DNA of 64,000 nucleotides from Chryseobacterium sp. FH1 (GCF_000735135.1 NZ_JPLZ01000005.1:1-64000); one strand, 5' to 3'; shown: positions 36,435 to 44,897, numbered from the stretch's first letter. A program made the numbers and translations. Notes: generated from the sequence alone by a model not told the origin.

Positions 36435-38081
36435 ATGTTCAGAAAAATTAAGATTTTCGTTTTGGCGGTGGCTACATTCGGAAATGTAAATGCTCAGAAA
36501 ACAAAAATCAATTCAGGAGAAAGACCAAAATTAGTGGTAGGATTAGTCGTTGACCAGATGCGTTGGGATTATCTTTACCGCTTCGAAAAGAAATTCGGGA
36601 AAGGCGGATTTCAAAGACTTCTGGGCGAAGGTTATTCTCTCAACAATGTTCATATTCCGTATATTCCTACGGTGACAGCGATTGGACATACGACAATTTA
36701 TACAGGTTCTGTTCCGTCCATTCACGGAATTGCAGGGAATGATTGGCAAGACAAAGAAACTGGAAAAGATGTTTATTGTACGGCAGATGATGATATGAAA
36801 CCAGTAGGAACAGATGATAAAAAACTGGGAAGTCATTCTCCGAAGAATTTATGGTCAACCACGGTGACAGACCAGTTGATGCTTGCCAGCAATTTCCGTT
36901 CAAAAGTAGTTGGTGTTTCTTTGAAAGACAGAGCCTCTATTTTGCCGGCTGGTCACAATCCAACGGGTGCATTTTGGTTTGATGATTCTTCTGGAAACTT
37001 CATCACGAGTTCTTATTATATGAAAGAATTACCGAAATGGGTCAAAGATTTCAATGCGCAAAAAGTGCCGGAAAAACTTTTAGCAAATGGCTGGCAAACA
37101 GTTTTGCCAATTTCTGAATATACAGAAAGTACAGAAGACAACGTCGCTTGGGAAAAACCAGTTGGATTTGCGGACGACCCTGTTTTTCCTTACAACAATC
37201 TTTTGGCAGATTATGCAACCAAAAAAGGCGTTATCAAAACAACACCCTTTGGAAATACTCTAACTTTGAAATTTGCGGAAAGCGCATTGGATAATTATGC
37301 TTTAGGGAAAAGTGCAGAAACAGATTTCTTAGCAATCAATCTTGCTTCGACGGATTATGTGGGACATTCTTACGGACCAAATTCCATTGAGGTTGAGGAT
37401 ACTTACATCAGATTGGACAGAGATTTGGCAACGTTTTTCAAAATGCTGGATGAGAAAGTAGGGAAGAATAACTATTTGCTTTTTCTTTCCGCAGACCACG
37501 GCGGTGCGCACGCAGAAGGATTTTTGAAAGCGAACAAAATTTTAGGCGGTTTCTTCGATGACGGAATGGAGAAAAATCTTGGTGAAGAATTGGAAAAGAA
37601 ATATGCCAATTCCAAAATAATCAACGGAATCGACAATTACCAAATCTATCTAAATCAAAGTTTGATTAAAGAAAAAAAACTGGACGAAGAAGCCATCAAA
37701 ACTACAATCATTGACAAACTGAACAAAGACCCAAGAGTTCTTTACGCAGTCGACTTGAAAAAAATCGGTTCTTCAGCAATTCCAGAACCAATCAAAACGA
37801 GAGCAATCAATGGTTACAACTGGCAAAGAAGTGGCGATATCCAAATCGTTTCGCACGACGGAATGTTACCAAACTACGCCAAAAAAGGAACGACTCACAG
37901 CGTTTGGAATTCCTACGATTCTCACATTCCATTGATTTTTATGGGCTGGGGAATCAAGCACGGCGAGAGCAATAAAGAATATAATATGACCGATATTGCG
38001 CCAACCGTTTCAGCATTACTTCACATCGAATTCCCAAGTGGAAACATTGGAAATCCAATTACAGAAGTGATTGGAAGATAA
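36435..38081 (+). CDS. pafA: Alkaline phosphatase PafA (phosphate-irrepressible type)
   Basis: A 548-residue exported metallophosphatase of the PafA group first described from a Chryseobacterium/Elizabethkingia species. After signal peptide MFRKIKIFVLAVATFGNVNAQ come the first metal-site Asp in VVDQMRWDYLYRF, the nucleophile segment PTVTAIGHTTIYTG with Thr81 as likely nucleophile, Asn102 in GIAGNDW, then the zinc ligands in ASTDYVGHSYGPNS and SADHGGAHAEG, and a last His in GTTHSVWNSYDSHIP. It hydrolyses phosphate monoesters in the periplasm. It has its own -7 box and no Pho-box-like repeat was noticed upstream. Confidence 0.92.
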   Translation: MFRKIKIFVLAVATFGNVNAQKTKINSGERPKLVVGLVVDQMRWDYLYRFEKKFGKGGFQRLLGEGYSLNNVHIPYIPTVTAIGHTTIYTGSVPSIHGIAGNDWQDKETGKDVYCTADDDMKPVGTDDKKLGSHSPKNLWSTTVTDQLMLASNFRSKVVGVSLKDRASILPAGHNPTGAFWFDDSSGNFITSSYYMKELPKWVKDFNAQKVPEKLLANGWQTVLPISEYTESTEDNVAWEKPVGFADDPVFPYNNLLADYATKKGVIKTTPFGNTLTLKFAESALDNYALGKSAETDFLAINLASTDYVGHSYGPNSIEVEDTYIRLDRDLATFFKMLDEKVGKNNYLLFLSADHGGAHAEGFLKANKILGGFFDDGMEKNLGEELEKKYANSKIINGIDNYQIYLNQSLIKEKKLDEEAIKTTIIDKLNKDPRVLYAVDLKKIGSSAIPEPIKTRAINGYNWQRSGDIQIVSHDGMLPNYAKKGTTHSVWNSYDSHIPLIFMGWGIKHGESNKEYNMTDIAPTVSALLHIEFPSGNIGNPITEVIGR

Positions 38082-38145
38082 AATAGAAGTTAGAAGTTAG
38101 AATCTAGAAATTAGGTTTATTTTTAAATAAAATACAAAACCCAAT

Positions 38146-38202
38146 ATTGTCATTCAGTAGGAATCTAAACAGCCTTTGTCTAGATTCTTGCAGAATGACA
38201 AT
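38146..38202. repeat. Interspersed palindromic repeat (GTCATTC type), copy 2
   Basis: ATTGTCATTC (38146-38155) and GAATGACAAT (38193-38202) are perfect inverted arms, with AGGAATCTA and TCTAGATTCT inside, as in copy 1 at 333-410. The right arm is followed by T7, so it may also terminate pafA. Confidence 0.65.
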
Positions 38203-38228
38203 TTTTTTGCAGAAATTTGCAACTGATT

Positions 38229-38999
38229 ATGAATTCAAAAGAAAAAGACATCTTCGATTTGCTCAATAAGAAAGCAGAACTCTACAATTCACCGGATTTC
38301 ATAACCGATGACCCCATCCAGATTCCGCATCGTTTTTCTTTGAAACAGGATATTGAGATTGCTGGATTCTTGTCTGCAAGTATCGCTTGGGGAAATCGAA
38401 AATCAATCATCAATGATGCGAATAAAATGATGGAATTGATGGGAAATTCACCCTACGATTTTGTAATGAATTTCACAGAAAGTGATTTGGATGTGATTCC
38501 ACAGAAAGCAATTCACAGAACTTTCAACCACGAAGATTTTATTTTCTTTCTAAGGAATTTCCGCCGGATTTATTCTCAGTTTGAAAGTCTGGAAGATGCA
38601 TTTCTCATCAATGAAGATGAAACCAATTTCTATCATTCCATTGAACGATTCCGGAATCAATTCGTTTCAGAACAACACCGTGGACAGAAACACGTGAGTT
38701 CGCCTTATAAAAATTCGGCGTCGAAAAGATTGATTATGTTTCTGCGATGGATGGTTCGGAAAGATAAGAAAGGCGTTGATTTCGGCATTTGGGAAAACAT
38801 TGACCCAAGGTTTTTATCTGTTCCTTTGGATGTTCATACCGCTAATATTTCCAGAAAATTAGGAATTTTAACTAGAAAACAAAACGATTGGAAAGCTGTT
38901 GAAGAATTGGATTTGATACTTCGAAAACATAATTCTGCTGACCCTGCGATTTATGATTTTGCCTTGTTTGGACTGGGTGTTTCTAAAGAGTTTGATTAA
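38229..38999 (+). CDS. TIGR02757 family protein (DUF2400)
   Basis: A 256-residue protein of the TIGR02757 family, common in Bacteroidetes and of unknown function. Recognisable blocks are DFITDDPIQIPHRF, EIAGFLSASIAWGNRKSII, FFLRNFRRIYSQFESL, SSPYKNSASKRLIMFLRWMVRKD, GIWENIDPRFLSVPLDVHTANISRKLG and DPAIYDFALFGLG. The pattern of helices and the LDVHT region recall HhH-GPD-like DNA glycosylase folds, but no catalytic claim is made. The ATG at 38229 is chosen over the TTG at 38217, which overlaps a GAAATTTG box. Confidence 0.87.
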   Translation: MNSKEKDIFDLLNKKAELYNSPDFITDDPIQIPHRFSLKQDIEIAGFLSASIAWGNRKSIINDANKMMELMGNSPYDFVMNFTESDLDVIPQKAIHRTFNHEDFIFFLRNFRRIYSQFESLEDAFLINEDETNFYHSIERFRNQFVSEQHRGQKHVSSPYKNSASKRLIMFLRWMVRKDKKGVDFGIWENIDPRFLSVPLDVHTANISRKLGILTRKQNDWKAVEELDLILRKHNSADPAIYDFALFGLGVSKEFD

Positions 39000-39003
39000 A
39001 ATT

Positions 39004-39040
39004 AAAATCTCCTAGTTCATTAAAACTGGGAGATTTTTTT
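39004..39040 (+). terminator. Terminator of the TIGR02757 gene
   Basis: AAAATCTCC-AGTT and AACT-GGAGATTTT pair with one internal T-G position, and T8 follows. Confidence 0.82.
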
Positions 39041-39067
39041 TATAAAGTTCTCTTATCGTGAATAGGT

Positions 39068-39139
39068 CTTCGACTCCGCTCAGACTGACATCGTGCAAAT
39101 CGTAACATTTAAGAGATGTCAGTCTGAGCGGAGTCGAAG
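39068..39139. repeat. REP-like palindrome, copy B (perfect arms)
   Basis: A perfect 23-bp inverted repeat: left arm 39068-39090 and right arm 39117-39139, the latter reading GTCAGTCTGAGCGGAGTCGA within it. It lies between convergent genes. The right arm is identical over 23 bases to 62716-62738 inside prmC. Confidence 0.85.
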
Positions 39140-39153
39140 TGCTTTTCTATGGC

Positions 39154-40035
39154 TTATTTCAAAATATCATTAATGTTAGGATAATCAGATATTTTTCGGA
39201 ACTCAAAACGATTGCTATTTTGTAGACCGGAAATAAACAAATCTAACTCCTTTACTGAATCATCATCCTGAAGATATTGATCGTGCGTCAGGAAAACCAA
39301 ATGTCGGGAAGTCTTTTCCAAATCGTTGAAGAAGATGCTGTCGATCTTTTTGGACATTTCTTTGTGAGAACCTTTTAATTTCATTTGATTGTCGGGTTTC
39401 CATTCCAGATCCCAACCTACCAAAACATAGCCAGCCCTTTGCAGTTCGTCAGCGGAAGCTTTCGAGGTTTTGATGTCGGTTGCATTTATTTTTGCCGATC
39501 TCCAGATGTTTCTGCCGGGCGTTCTGGCGTATTTATTTTGAAATTTCAAACTGTCTTTTGCACGGTCAAAATCGTGAACGACATTTTCCGGATGTTTATA
39601 GAATTCGGAATATCGATTTTCTGCGTGCGAATAACTGTGATTTGAAAGTTCAACCAGCTTGTTTTCTTCCAAATTTTTAAGTCCTTTTCCTTGGGTTTTG
39701 CTGTCGTAAGCGTGCTTTCCAACCACGAAGGAGGTGATTGGAATCTGATGTTTGTTGATGATTTTCAAAAGATTTTCGGTTCCTTTGTTTGGGCCATCGT
39801 CAAAAGTGAGATAGATGTATCTTTTGTTTGGATCGTCTGGAACATCGGGTTTTGCGGAGATAACTTTTGCGGAATTGGGGACGATTTTATTGGCATTTGT
39901 TTCTTTTGATTGTTGTACCTGGTCTGTTTTCGAATTTTTATTACAGGATTTCAAAAAGAAAACTGCTGTGATCATTAATGTAGCAGTCCCAAGAAAAACC
40001 AAAATATTTGATCTTTCTGCAAAAGTTTTTTTCAT
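39154..40035 (-). CDS. Polysaccharide deacetylase family protein (NodB homology)
   Basis: A 293-residue envelope protein. An N-terminal hydrophobic segment (10-29) followed by Cys31 could be a membrane anchor or a lipoprotein signal; a linker to about residue 70 precedes the NodB domain. Its five motifs are visible: TFDDGP (Asp79, Asp80), SNHSYSH (His133 and His137, metal ligands), RTPGRNIW, VGWDLEW and LTHDQY (last His). Such enzymes remove N-acetyl groups from peptidoglycan or other polymers at the cell surface. The 5' leader carries an 11-bp inverted repeat at 40048-40098. Confidence 0.87.
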   Translation of the reverse strand: MKKTFAERSNILVFLGTATLMITAVFFLKSCNKNSKTDQVQQSKETNANKIVPNSAKVISAKPDVPDDPNKRYIYLTFDDGPNKGTENLLKIINKHQIPITSFVVGKHAYDSKTQGKGLKNLEENKLVELSNHSYSHAENRYSEFYKHPENVVHDFDRAKDSLKFQNKYARTPGRNIWRSAKINATDIKTSKASADELQRAGYVLVGWDLEWKPDNQMKLKGSHKEMSKKIDSIFFNDLEKTSRHLVFLTHDQYLQDDDSVKELDLFISGLQNSNRFEFRKISDYPNINDILK

Positions 40036-40047
40036 TGTAGTTAAAGG

Positions 40048-40098
40048 AATTTGATATTGTTAAAAAATGTTAATAATGTTAAATTTTAATATCAAATT
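40048..40098. repeat. Inverted repeat in the leader of the deacetylase gene
   Basis: AATTTGATATT (40048-40058) and AATATCAAATT (40088-40098) are perfect complements separated by 29 bases, 13 bases upstream of the minus-strand start codon. It could be a regulator site or a leader hairpin. Confidence 0.45.
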
Positions 40099-40296
40099 TT
40101 ATACCGATTTTAATTAAAATATAAAATATTTATAAAATAATAATACTGATAATCAGTGTTTTATGATTTATTAAGACTTTTGTGCTTATAGGTTTAGATT
40201 ATGTTAAATAATTGAACGGAAATTTTTTAATTTAATCTTAACGAAATCTAAATTATCAATTAATGAATTAAACTTAAAATTATGAAAAGTGCTTTC

Positions 40297-40310
40297 TTGA
40301 TGTACATCAA
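40297..40310 (+). promoter_or_regulatory. Crp/Fnr-type operator upstream of yceI
   Basis: TTGATGTACATCAA is a perfect 14-bp palindrome and matches the E. coli FNR consensus TTGAT-N4-ATCAA. Its inner 12 bases TGATGTACATCA are identical to the palindrome at 30135-30150. The centre lies 30.5 bases before the -7 box, exactly as in front of ridA. Confidence 0.68.
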
Positions 40311-40333
40311 CGTGATATCAATGGTTAAGGTCT

Positions 40334-40341
40334 TATTTTTG
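40334..40341 (+). promoter_or_regulatory. -7 box of yceI
   Basis: TATTTTTG matches TAnnTTTG and ends 34 bases before the yceI ATG. Confidence 0.55.
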
Positions 40342-40375
40342 CTACAATAAAAAAGTTTAATCAAAATAATTTTCT

Positions 40376-41041
40376 ATGAAAAAATTAACAGTATTGGCAT
40401 TTGCAAGTGCATTGTTGTTCACGGCGTGTAACGACAAAAAAGAGACCGTGAAAGATGCGCAGGAAGTTGCAGAAAAATCTGGAGATGCATACAATGTAGA
40501 TTTGGCAACGTCTAACGTTAACTGGAAAGCGTTCCACAAAGGTGGTTTCGCGCCACGTTGGGGAACTATCAACTTGAAATCAGGTGAAATTACAGTTGCT
40601 GATGATGCAGTGACTTCTGGAGATTTCGTGATTGATATGACGACTTTGAAAGTAGATCCTGCATCTGTAACTGAAGCCGACAAAAAACCAGCAGATCTTG
40701 AAGGTCACTTGAAAAATGAAGATTTCTTTAACGTGACAAAAAATCCAACTTCTGACTTCAAGATCACGTCTGTAACAGATTTGGCAGGCGATCTTCCAAA
40801 AGATGCGGTGGCGGGAGCTAACAAAACTGTAAGTGGAAACTTGACATTGCTAGGAAAAACGGTTAATGTTTCTTTCCCGGCGAAGGTAACTGTTGCTGAA
40901 GGTAAAGCTGGTGTTGAAGCTAAATTTACTGTGAACAGAGCAGATTGGGGAATCAAATTTGGGACAGACGAAACTGACCCTGCAGAATGGATGATCAGCA
41001 AAGACATTGAGATTGGAATCAATGTGAATGCTACCAAATAA
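40376..41041 (+). CDS. YceI family lipoprotein
   Basis: A 221-residue lipoprotein (lipobox LLFTAC, Cys18) with the YceI lipocalin-like barrel: YNVDLATSNVNWKAFHKGGFAPRWGTINLKSG, LEGHLKNEDFFNVTKNPTSDFKITSV, GNLTLLGKTVNVSFPAKVTV and the C-terminal DWGIKFG ... ISKDIEIGI. YceI proteins bind isoprenoid-type lipids in the periplasm; the physiological role is unclear, and some are induced by base or redox stress. A Fnr/Crp-like palindrome lies at about -43, suggesting activation by the regulator encoded at 30146 or a paralogue. Confidence 0.9.
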   Translation: MKKLTVLAFASALLFTACNDKKETVKDAQEVAEKSGDAYNVDLATSNVNWKAFHKGGFAPRWGTINLKSGEITVADDAVTSGDFVIDMTTLKVDPASVTEADKKPADLEGHLKNEDFFNVTKNPTSDFKITSVTDLAGDLPKDAVAGANKTVSGNLTLLGKTVNVSFPAKVTVAEGKAGVEAKFTVNRADWGIKFGTDETDPAEWMISKDIEIGINVNATK

Positions 41042-41063
41042 TTAGTTTTAAAATGAAAAGGAG

Positions 41064-41094
41064 AAGACTGTTTCGCAAGAGACAGTCTTTTTTT
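41064..41094 (+). terminator. Terminator of yceI
   Basis: AAGACTGT (41064-41071) and ACAGTCTT (41082-41089) pair perfectly, loop of 10 bases, T7 tail. Confidence 0.85.
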
Positions 41095-41110
41095 GTTTGA
41101 TGGCACAAAA

Positions 41111-41205
41111 GAACCGACTCTTTAGGAGCCGGCTCAATAGATAAAGACATCTCATTTTTTTAGTTAAACAACAACAAAAAAGGATAGCCGACAATGCTAT
41201 CCTTT
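41111..41205. other. Two further hairpins in the gap between yceI and higA
   Basis: AACCGACTC pairs with GAGCCGGCT (41111-41133), and AAAGGATAGC (41179-41188) pairs perfectly with GCTATCCTTT (41196-41205). Neither is followed by a good T run on a strand with a gene. The rest of this 326-base gap is AT-rich and carries no gene. Confidence 0.45.
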
Positions 41206-41341
41206 GATTTTTATATCAAATAAATTTGAGTGATTCTGATTGAAAATAGATAAGTTTTCATAACGATTTACTAAATCTTATTGATGTAAATTTAGAAAGA
41301 AAAACAATACGAAATGTAAACTGAATGTTAAAGTTTCGTAG

Positions 41342-41365
41342 TTATCCACATTTTTTTGTGGATAA
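41342..41365. promoter_or_regulatory. Pair of inverted consensus DnaA boxes
   Basis: TTATCCACA (41342-41350) and TGTGGATAA (41357-41365) are both exact DnaA-box consensus sequences facing each other across T6, directly beside the end of higA. A third exact box lies at 41784-41792 within higB. The pair also forms a hairpin, so a terminator role for higBA is possible. Confidence 0.45.
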
Positions 41366-41367
41366 GT

Positions 41368-41727
41368 CTAATAAACCTGAATTAGAACTTCTGATGGAAT
41401 ATGAAGTTTCTCGCTCAGATTTCTAATCATTTCCAAAGAAAGTTTCCTTTTTTTATTTAGGATTTCGCTGGCTCTGCTTTTCAAACCGATGATATTTGCC
41501 AAATCGTTTTGTGAGAAATTAAGCTGTTCCATTCGGAATTTGATGGCTTCTATTGGGTCGGGAAGTTCTATCGGGAAATTTTCATTCTCATATTTTTCTA
41601 TTAGAATTCCAAGGATTTCTAGTTCATCGCCTTCTTGTGAATTTGGTTTTGCATCGAAAATATCTTCCAGCCTTTCCAAAGCTTGATTGTAATCTTGTTC
41701 GGTTTTTATTGGTTTTAGATTCTTCAT
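41368..41727 (-). CDS. higA: HigA-type antitoxin (XRE helix-turn-helix)
   Basis: A 119-residue antitoxin with a C-terminal Cro/C1-type helix-turn-helix: AIKFRMEQLNFSQNDLANIIGLKSRASEILNKKRKLS. The N-terminal part (LERLEDIFDAKPNSQEGDELEILGILIEKYE) is the region typical of HigA proteins that pair with HigB_toxin-type RNases. It probably neutralises HigB and represses the operon. It starts three bases after the toxin stop: toxin first, antitoxin second, the characteristic higBA order. Confidence 0.88.
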   Translation of the reverse strand: MKNLKPIKTEQDYNQALERLEDIFDAKPNSQEGDELEILGILIEKYENENFPIELPDPIEAIKFRMEQLNFSQNDLANIIGLKSRASEILNKKRKLSLEMIRNLSEKLHIPSEVLIQVY

Positions 41728-41730
41728 TGT

Positions 41731-42024
41731 TTAAATTTTATTGGCATCGATTTTATCATATTCTGCGTGAGTTCCGATGAACCTTATCCACATCATCTGA
41801 TATTCAAAATTAATCTTGACAATCAGTCTGTAATTATTTCCTTTGATATTGAAACAAATCCGACTGTCTTTTAAAATACTTGCGCTCGGGAAATCGTTTT
41901 TCATTTCATTCAGATTTTTCCACGTTGCATTTTCTGCTTCTTGATACCAAGCTTTCAATTGCTGTTCGCTATCCGAATGGATTTCCCAGAATTCCCGCAA
42001 TATCTTTTTTGCAATAACCCTCAC
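41731..42024 (-). CDS. higB: HigB-type toxin (mRNA interferase)
   Basis: A ribosome-dependent RNase toxin of the HigB_toxin family (PF09907-like). Recognisable blocks: LREFWEIHSDSEQQLKAWY, FPSASILKDSRICFNIKGNNYRLIVKI and WIRFIGTHAEYDKID. The frame is open to 42051, but that start codon lies in a TATATTTG -7 box (42038-42045). The GTG at 42024 gives RVIAKKIL, the normal N-terminus, and a 97-residue product. Its transcript begins between the uvrA terminator hairpin and the gene. Catalytic residues cannot be proved by eye. It contains one exact DnaA box (41784-41792), probably by chance. Confidence 0.87.
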   Translation of the reverse strand: MRVIAKKILREFWEIHSDSEQQLKAWYQEAENATWKNLNEMKNDFPSASILKDSRICFNIKGNNYRLIVKINFEYQMMWIRFIGTHAEYDKIDANKI

Positions 42025-42037
42025 CCTTACGTTTTTA

Positions 42038-42045
42038 CAAATATA
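42038..42045 (-). promoter_or_regulatory. -7 box of higBA
   Basis: On the minus strand TATATTTG matches TAnnTTTG, 13 bases before the GTG start at 42024. Confidence 0.52.
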
Positions 42046-42051
42046 AAACAA

Positions 42052-42078
42052 AAAATTCCCATATTGGGAATTTTTTTT
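42052..42078 (-). terminator. Terminator of uvrA
   Basis: AAAATTCCC (42052-42060) and GGGAATTTT (42066-42074) form a perfect 9-bp stem with loop ATATT; T-rich on both strands. It separates uvrA from the higBA promoter. Confidence 0.85.
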
Positions 42079-42090
42079 ATTTCAAACATT

Positions 42091-44880
42091 TTAATCAAGT
42101 TTCTCCGCAATATACTTCGCAGTAGCCGACTCCTTTACCTTCACCAAATCCTCCGGCGTTCCGGCAAAAACAACCTCACCACCATATTTTCCGGCATTCG
42201 GGCCAATGTCGATGATGTAATCTGCCGTTTTCATAATATCTGGCTGATGCTCAATCACGACAACCGAATGTCCGAGTTCTATCAATGCCTGAAGCGATTT
42301 CAATAATTTTTTGATGTCGTGGAAATGCAATCCCGTTGAAGGCTCATCAAAAACGAAAAGCGTTTTTTCCGTGGTCACACCTTTCACGAGGAATGATGCC
42401 AATTTAACTCTCTGCGCTTCACCACCGGAAAGGGTAGAAGAGGATTGTCCGAGTTGAAGATAACCCAAACCAACGTCCTGCAAAGGTTTTATTTTGGTCG
42501 CAATCTTTTCTTCGTGGTTTTCTGAGAAGAATTCCAAAGCCTCGTCAACCGTCATATGAAGAATGTCCGAGATATTTTTCTCGTCGTATTTGATTTCAAG
42601 GATTTCTTTTTTGAAACGTGTGCCGTGGCAGTGTTCACATTCAAGTTCGATGTCGGCCATAAACTGCATTGACACTGTGATAACGCCGTCGCCTTTACAC
42701 TCGTCGCAACGTCCGCCGTCCACATTGAAGGAGAAATGTTTCGGTTTAAGTCCTTGAACTTTCGCTGATTTTTGTTTTGCAAAAAGGTCACGGATGTCGT
42801 CGTAAGCTTTCAGGTAAGTGACTGGATTGGAACGGGACGATTTTCCAATCGGATTTTGGTCAATCAATTCAATGTTTTGAATCAGTTTTGAAGGGAATTC
42901 CACAGAATCATAATCCGTTTTTTTTCCACCCATTCCGAGTTGGATTTGAATCGCGTTCGTCATTACTTCTTTCATCAAAGTCGATTTTCCACTTCCGGAA
43001 ACACCTGTGATGACGGTTAAACATTCCAATGGAACATTCACATCGATGTTCTTCAAATTGTTTTGACGTGCACCTTTTATGGCAATATATTCTTTAGTCT
43101 TTCTACGTTTTTTAGGCACTTCGATTTCCATTTCGCCACTCAGATATTTTGCGGTCAGCGTATCGGATTTCATCATCTCGTCATAACTGCCGTTGAAAAC
43201 CAAATCACCGCCGAGGTAGCCAGCTTCCGGACCAATATCGATAATATGGTCCGCAGATTTCATCACGTCTTCATCGTGTTCTACAACGATTACGGTATTT
43301 CCTAAATCTCGAAGTTGCTTCAAAACGCCAATCAGATTTTCGGTATCTCGGGAATGTAATCCAATACTCGGCTCATCCAAAATATAAATCGAACCGACCA
43401 ACGAACTTCCCAAACTGGTCGCCAAGTTGATTCTCTGACTTTCACCACCGGAAAGTGTATTCGAAGTTCTGTTTAAGGTCAAATAGCCGAGACCAACTTT
43501 CGTCAAAAACTCTAATCGGGTTTCGATTTCATAGGTCAGTCGTTTGGCGATTTCTCTGTCGTGCTCGTTGAGTTTTAAAGATTTTATTAATGGAAGGAAT
43601 TCATCCAAAGGCAATTCGATGAACGATTGGATATTGTGTCCATCGATTTTCACCCAGCTCGTTTCTTCTCGTAATCTTAAGCCTTCGCAAGTCGGGCAAA
43701 GCGTTTTCCCACGGTAGCGTGAAAGCATCACGCGGTACTGGATTTTATAAAGATTTTCCTCCAGCATTTTGAAGAAATTATCAATGCTTGGGAAGGTTTT
43801 CGTTTTGTCGCCTCTCCAAAGTAACTGTTTCTGTTCTTTGGTCAACTGGTGGTAAGGCTTATGAATAGGGAAATCTTTGTTCTTTTTGATGAAATCCTTT
43901 TTCCATTCGCTCATACTTTCGCCACGCCAAGACGCGACTGCATCTTCGTGAAGCGACAGGTTTTTATTCGGAATCACCAAATCTTCATCAATTCCAATCA
44001 CTTTTCCGTAACCTTCACAAGTTGGGCAAGCACCGTAAGGATTATTAAAACTGAAATAATGAACTGTAGGCTCATTGAAAACAATGCCGTCCAATTCAAA
44101 TTTATTCGAGAAATCCCGTACTTTTTCGGTGTCTGTATTTTTCAAAGAGCAGTAGCCGTGACCTTCGTAGAAAGCCATCTGGATAGAATCTGCCAATCTT
44201 TGAAGGAAACTCTCATCTTCCTCGTAACTGAATCTGTCGATGACCAAATTAATAGTCATCTCTTTCTCCGGCACAAATCCGAAACTTTCCAAATCCTCAA
44301 TTCCAGCCACATTTCCATTGACTTCCAATCTTGTAAATCCAGAAACTTTCAAGGTTTTAAGTTGCTCGGCAAAATTCTCGGCATCAAATTTCAATGGTGC
44401 CAAAAGCAAAAACGTCGAATCTTTCTTTGAATTTTTAATGAAATCAATGACATCCGTCACGCTGTCTTTCTTCACTTCTTCGCCGGAAATCGGGGAATAC
44501 GTTCGGCCAACGCGGGCAAAGAACAATTTCATATAATCGTAAATCTCCGTAGAAGTTCCGACGGTAGAACGCGGATTGGAAGAAATCACCTTTTGCTGAA
44601 TCGCAATAGACGGCGCCAAACCTTTGATATCATCGATTTTTGGTTTTTCTAATTTCCCCAAAAACTGACGCGCGTAGGAACTCAGACTTTCTACATAACG
44701 CCTCTGTCCTTCGGCATAAATGGTGTCGAAAGCCAGTGAGGATTTTCCACTTCCCGAGACGCCTGTAATCACAATCAGTTTGTTCTTCGGGATGAGAACA
44801 TCTATGTTTTTCAAGTTGTTAAGGTGCGCGTTTTTAACGAAAAGAAATTTCTTGATATCGATGTCGGTTGTTGTAGCCAT
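42091..44880 (-). CDS. uvrA: Excinuclease ABC subunit A
   Basis: UvrA is the damage-sensing ATPase of nucleotide excision repair. The 929-residue product carries two ABC modules: Walker A GVSGSGKSSLAFDT and GVSGSGKSTLMKEV, signatures LSGGESQRINLATSLGS and LSGGEAQRVKLASFL, and zinc fingers CPTCEGYG and CDECKGDG ... CEHCHGTRFK. The start is ATG 44880 (MATTTDID), because the upstream in-frame GTG at 44898 abuts a TAATTTTG -7 box. All motifs are intact. The gene is transcribed alone. Confidence 0.97.
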   Translation of the reverse strand: MATTTDIDIKKFLFVKNAHLNNLKNIDVLIPKNKLIVITGVSGSGKSSLAFDTIYAEGQRRYVESLSSYARQFLGKLEKPKIDDIKGLAPSIAIQQKVISSNPRSTVGTSTEIYDYMKLFFARVGRTYSPISGEEVKKDSVTDVIDFIKNSKKDSTFLLLAPLKFDAENFAEQLKTLKVSGFTRLEVNGNVAGIEDLESFGFVPEKEMTINLVIDRFSYEEDESFLQRLADSIQMAFYEGHGYCSLKNTDTEKVRDFSNKFELDGIVFNEPTVHYFSFNNPYGACPTCEGYGKVIGIDEDLVIPNKNLSLHEDAVASWRGESMSEWKKDFIKKNKDFPIHKPYHQLTKEQKQLLWRGDKTKTFPSIDNFFKMLEENLYKIQYRVMLSRYRGKTLCPTCEGLRLREETSWVKIDGHNIQSFIELPLDEFLPLIKSLKLNEHDREIAKRLTYEIETRLEFLTKVGLGYLTLNRTSNTLSGGESQRINLATSLGSSLVGSIYILDEPSIGLHSRDTENLIGVLKQLRDLGNTVIVVEHDEDVMKSADHIIDIGPEAGYLGGDLVFNGSYDEMMKSDTLTAKYLSGEMEIEVPKKRRKTKEYIAIKGARQNNLKNIDVNVPLECLTVITGVSGSGKSTLMKEVMTNAIQIQLGMGGKKTDYDSVEFPSKLIQNIELIDQNPIGKSSRSNPVTYLKAYDDIRDLFAKQKSAKVQGLKPKHFSFNVDGGRCDECKGDGVITVSMQFMADIELECEHCHGTRFKKEILEIKYDEKNISDILHMTVDEALEFFSENHEEKIATKIKPLQDVGLGYLQLGQSSSTLSGGEAQRVKLASFLVKGVTTEKTLFVFDEPSTGLHFHDIKKLLKSLQALIELGHSVVVIEHQPDIMKTADYIIDIGPNAGKYGGEVVFAGTPEDLVKVKESATAKYIAEKLD

Positions 44881-44897
44881 AGTAAAAATGAGACCCA

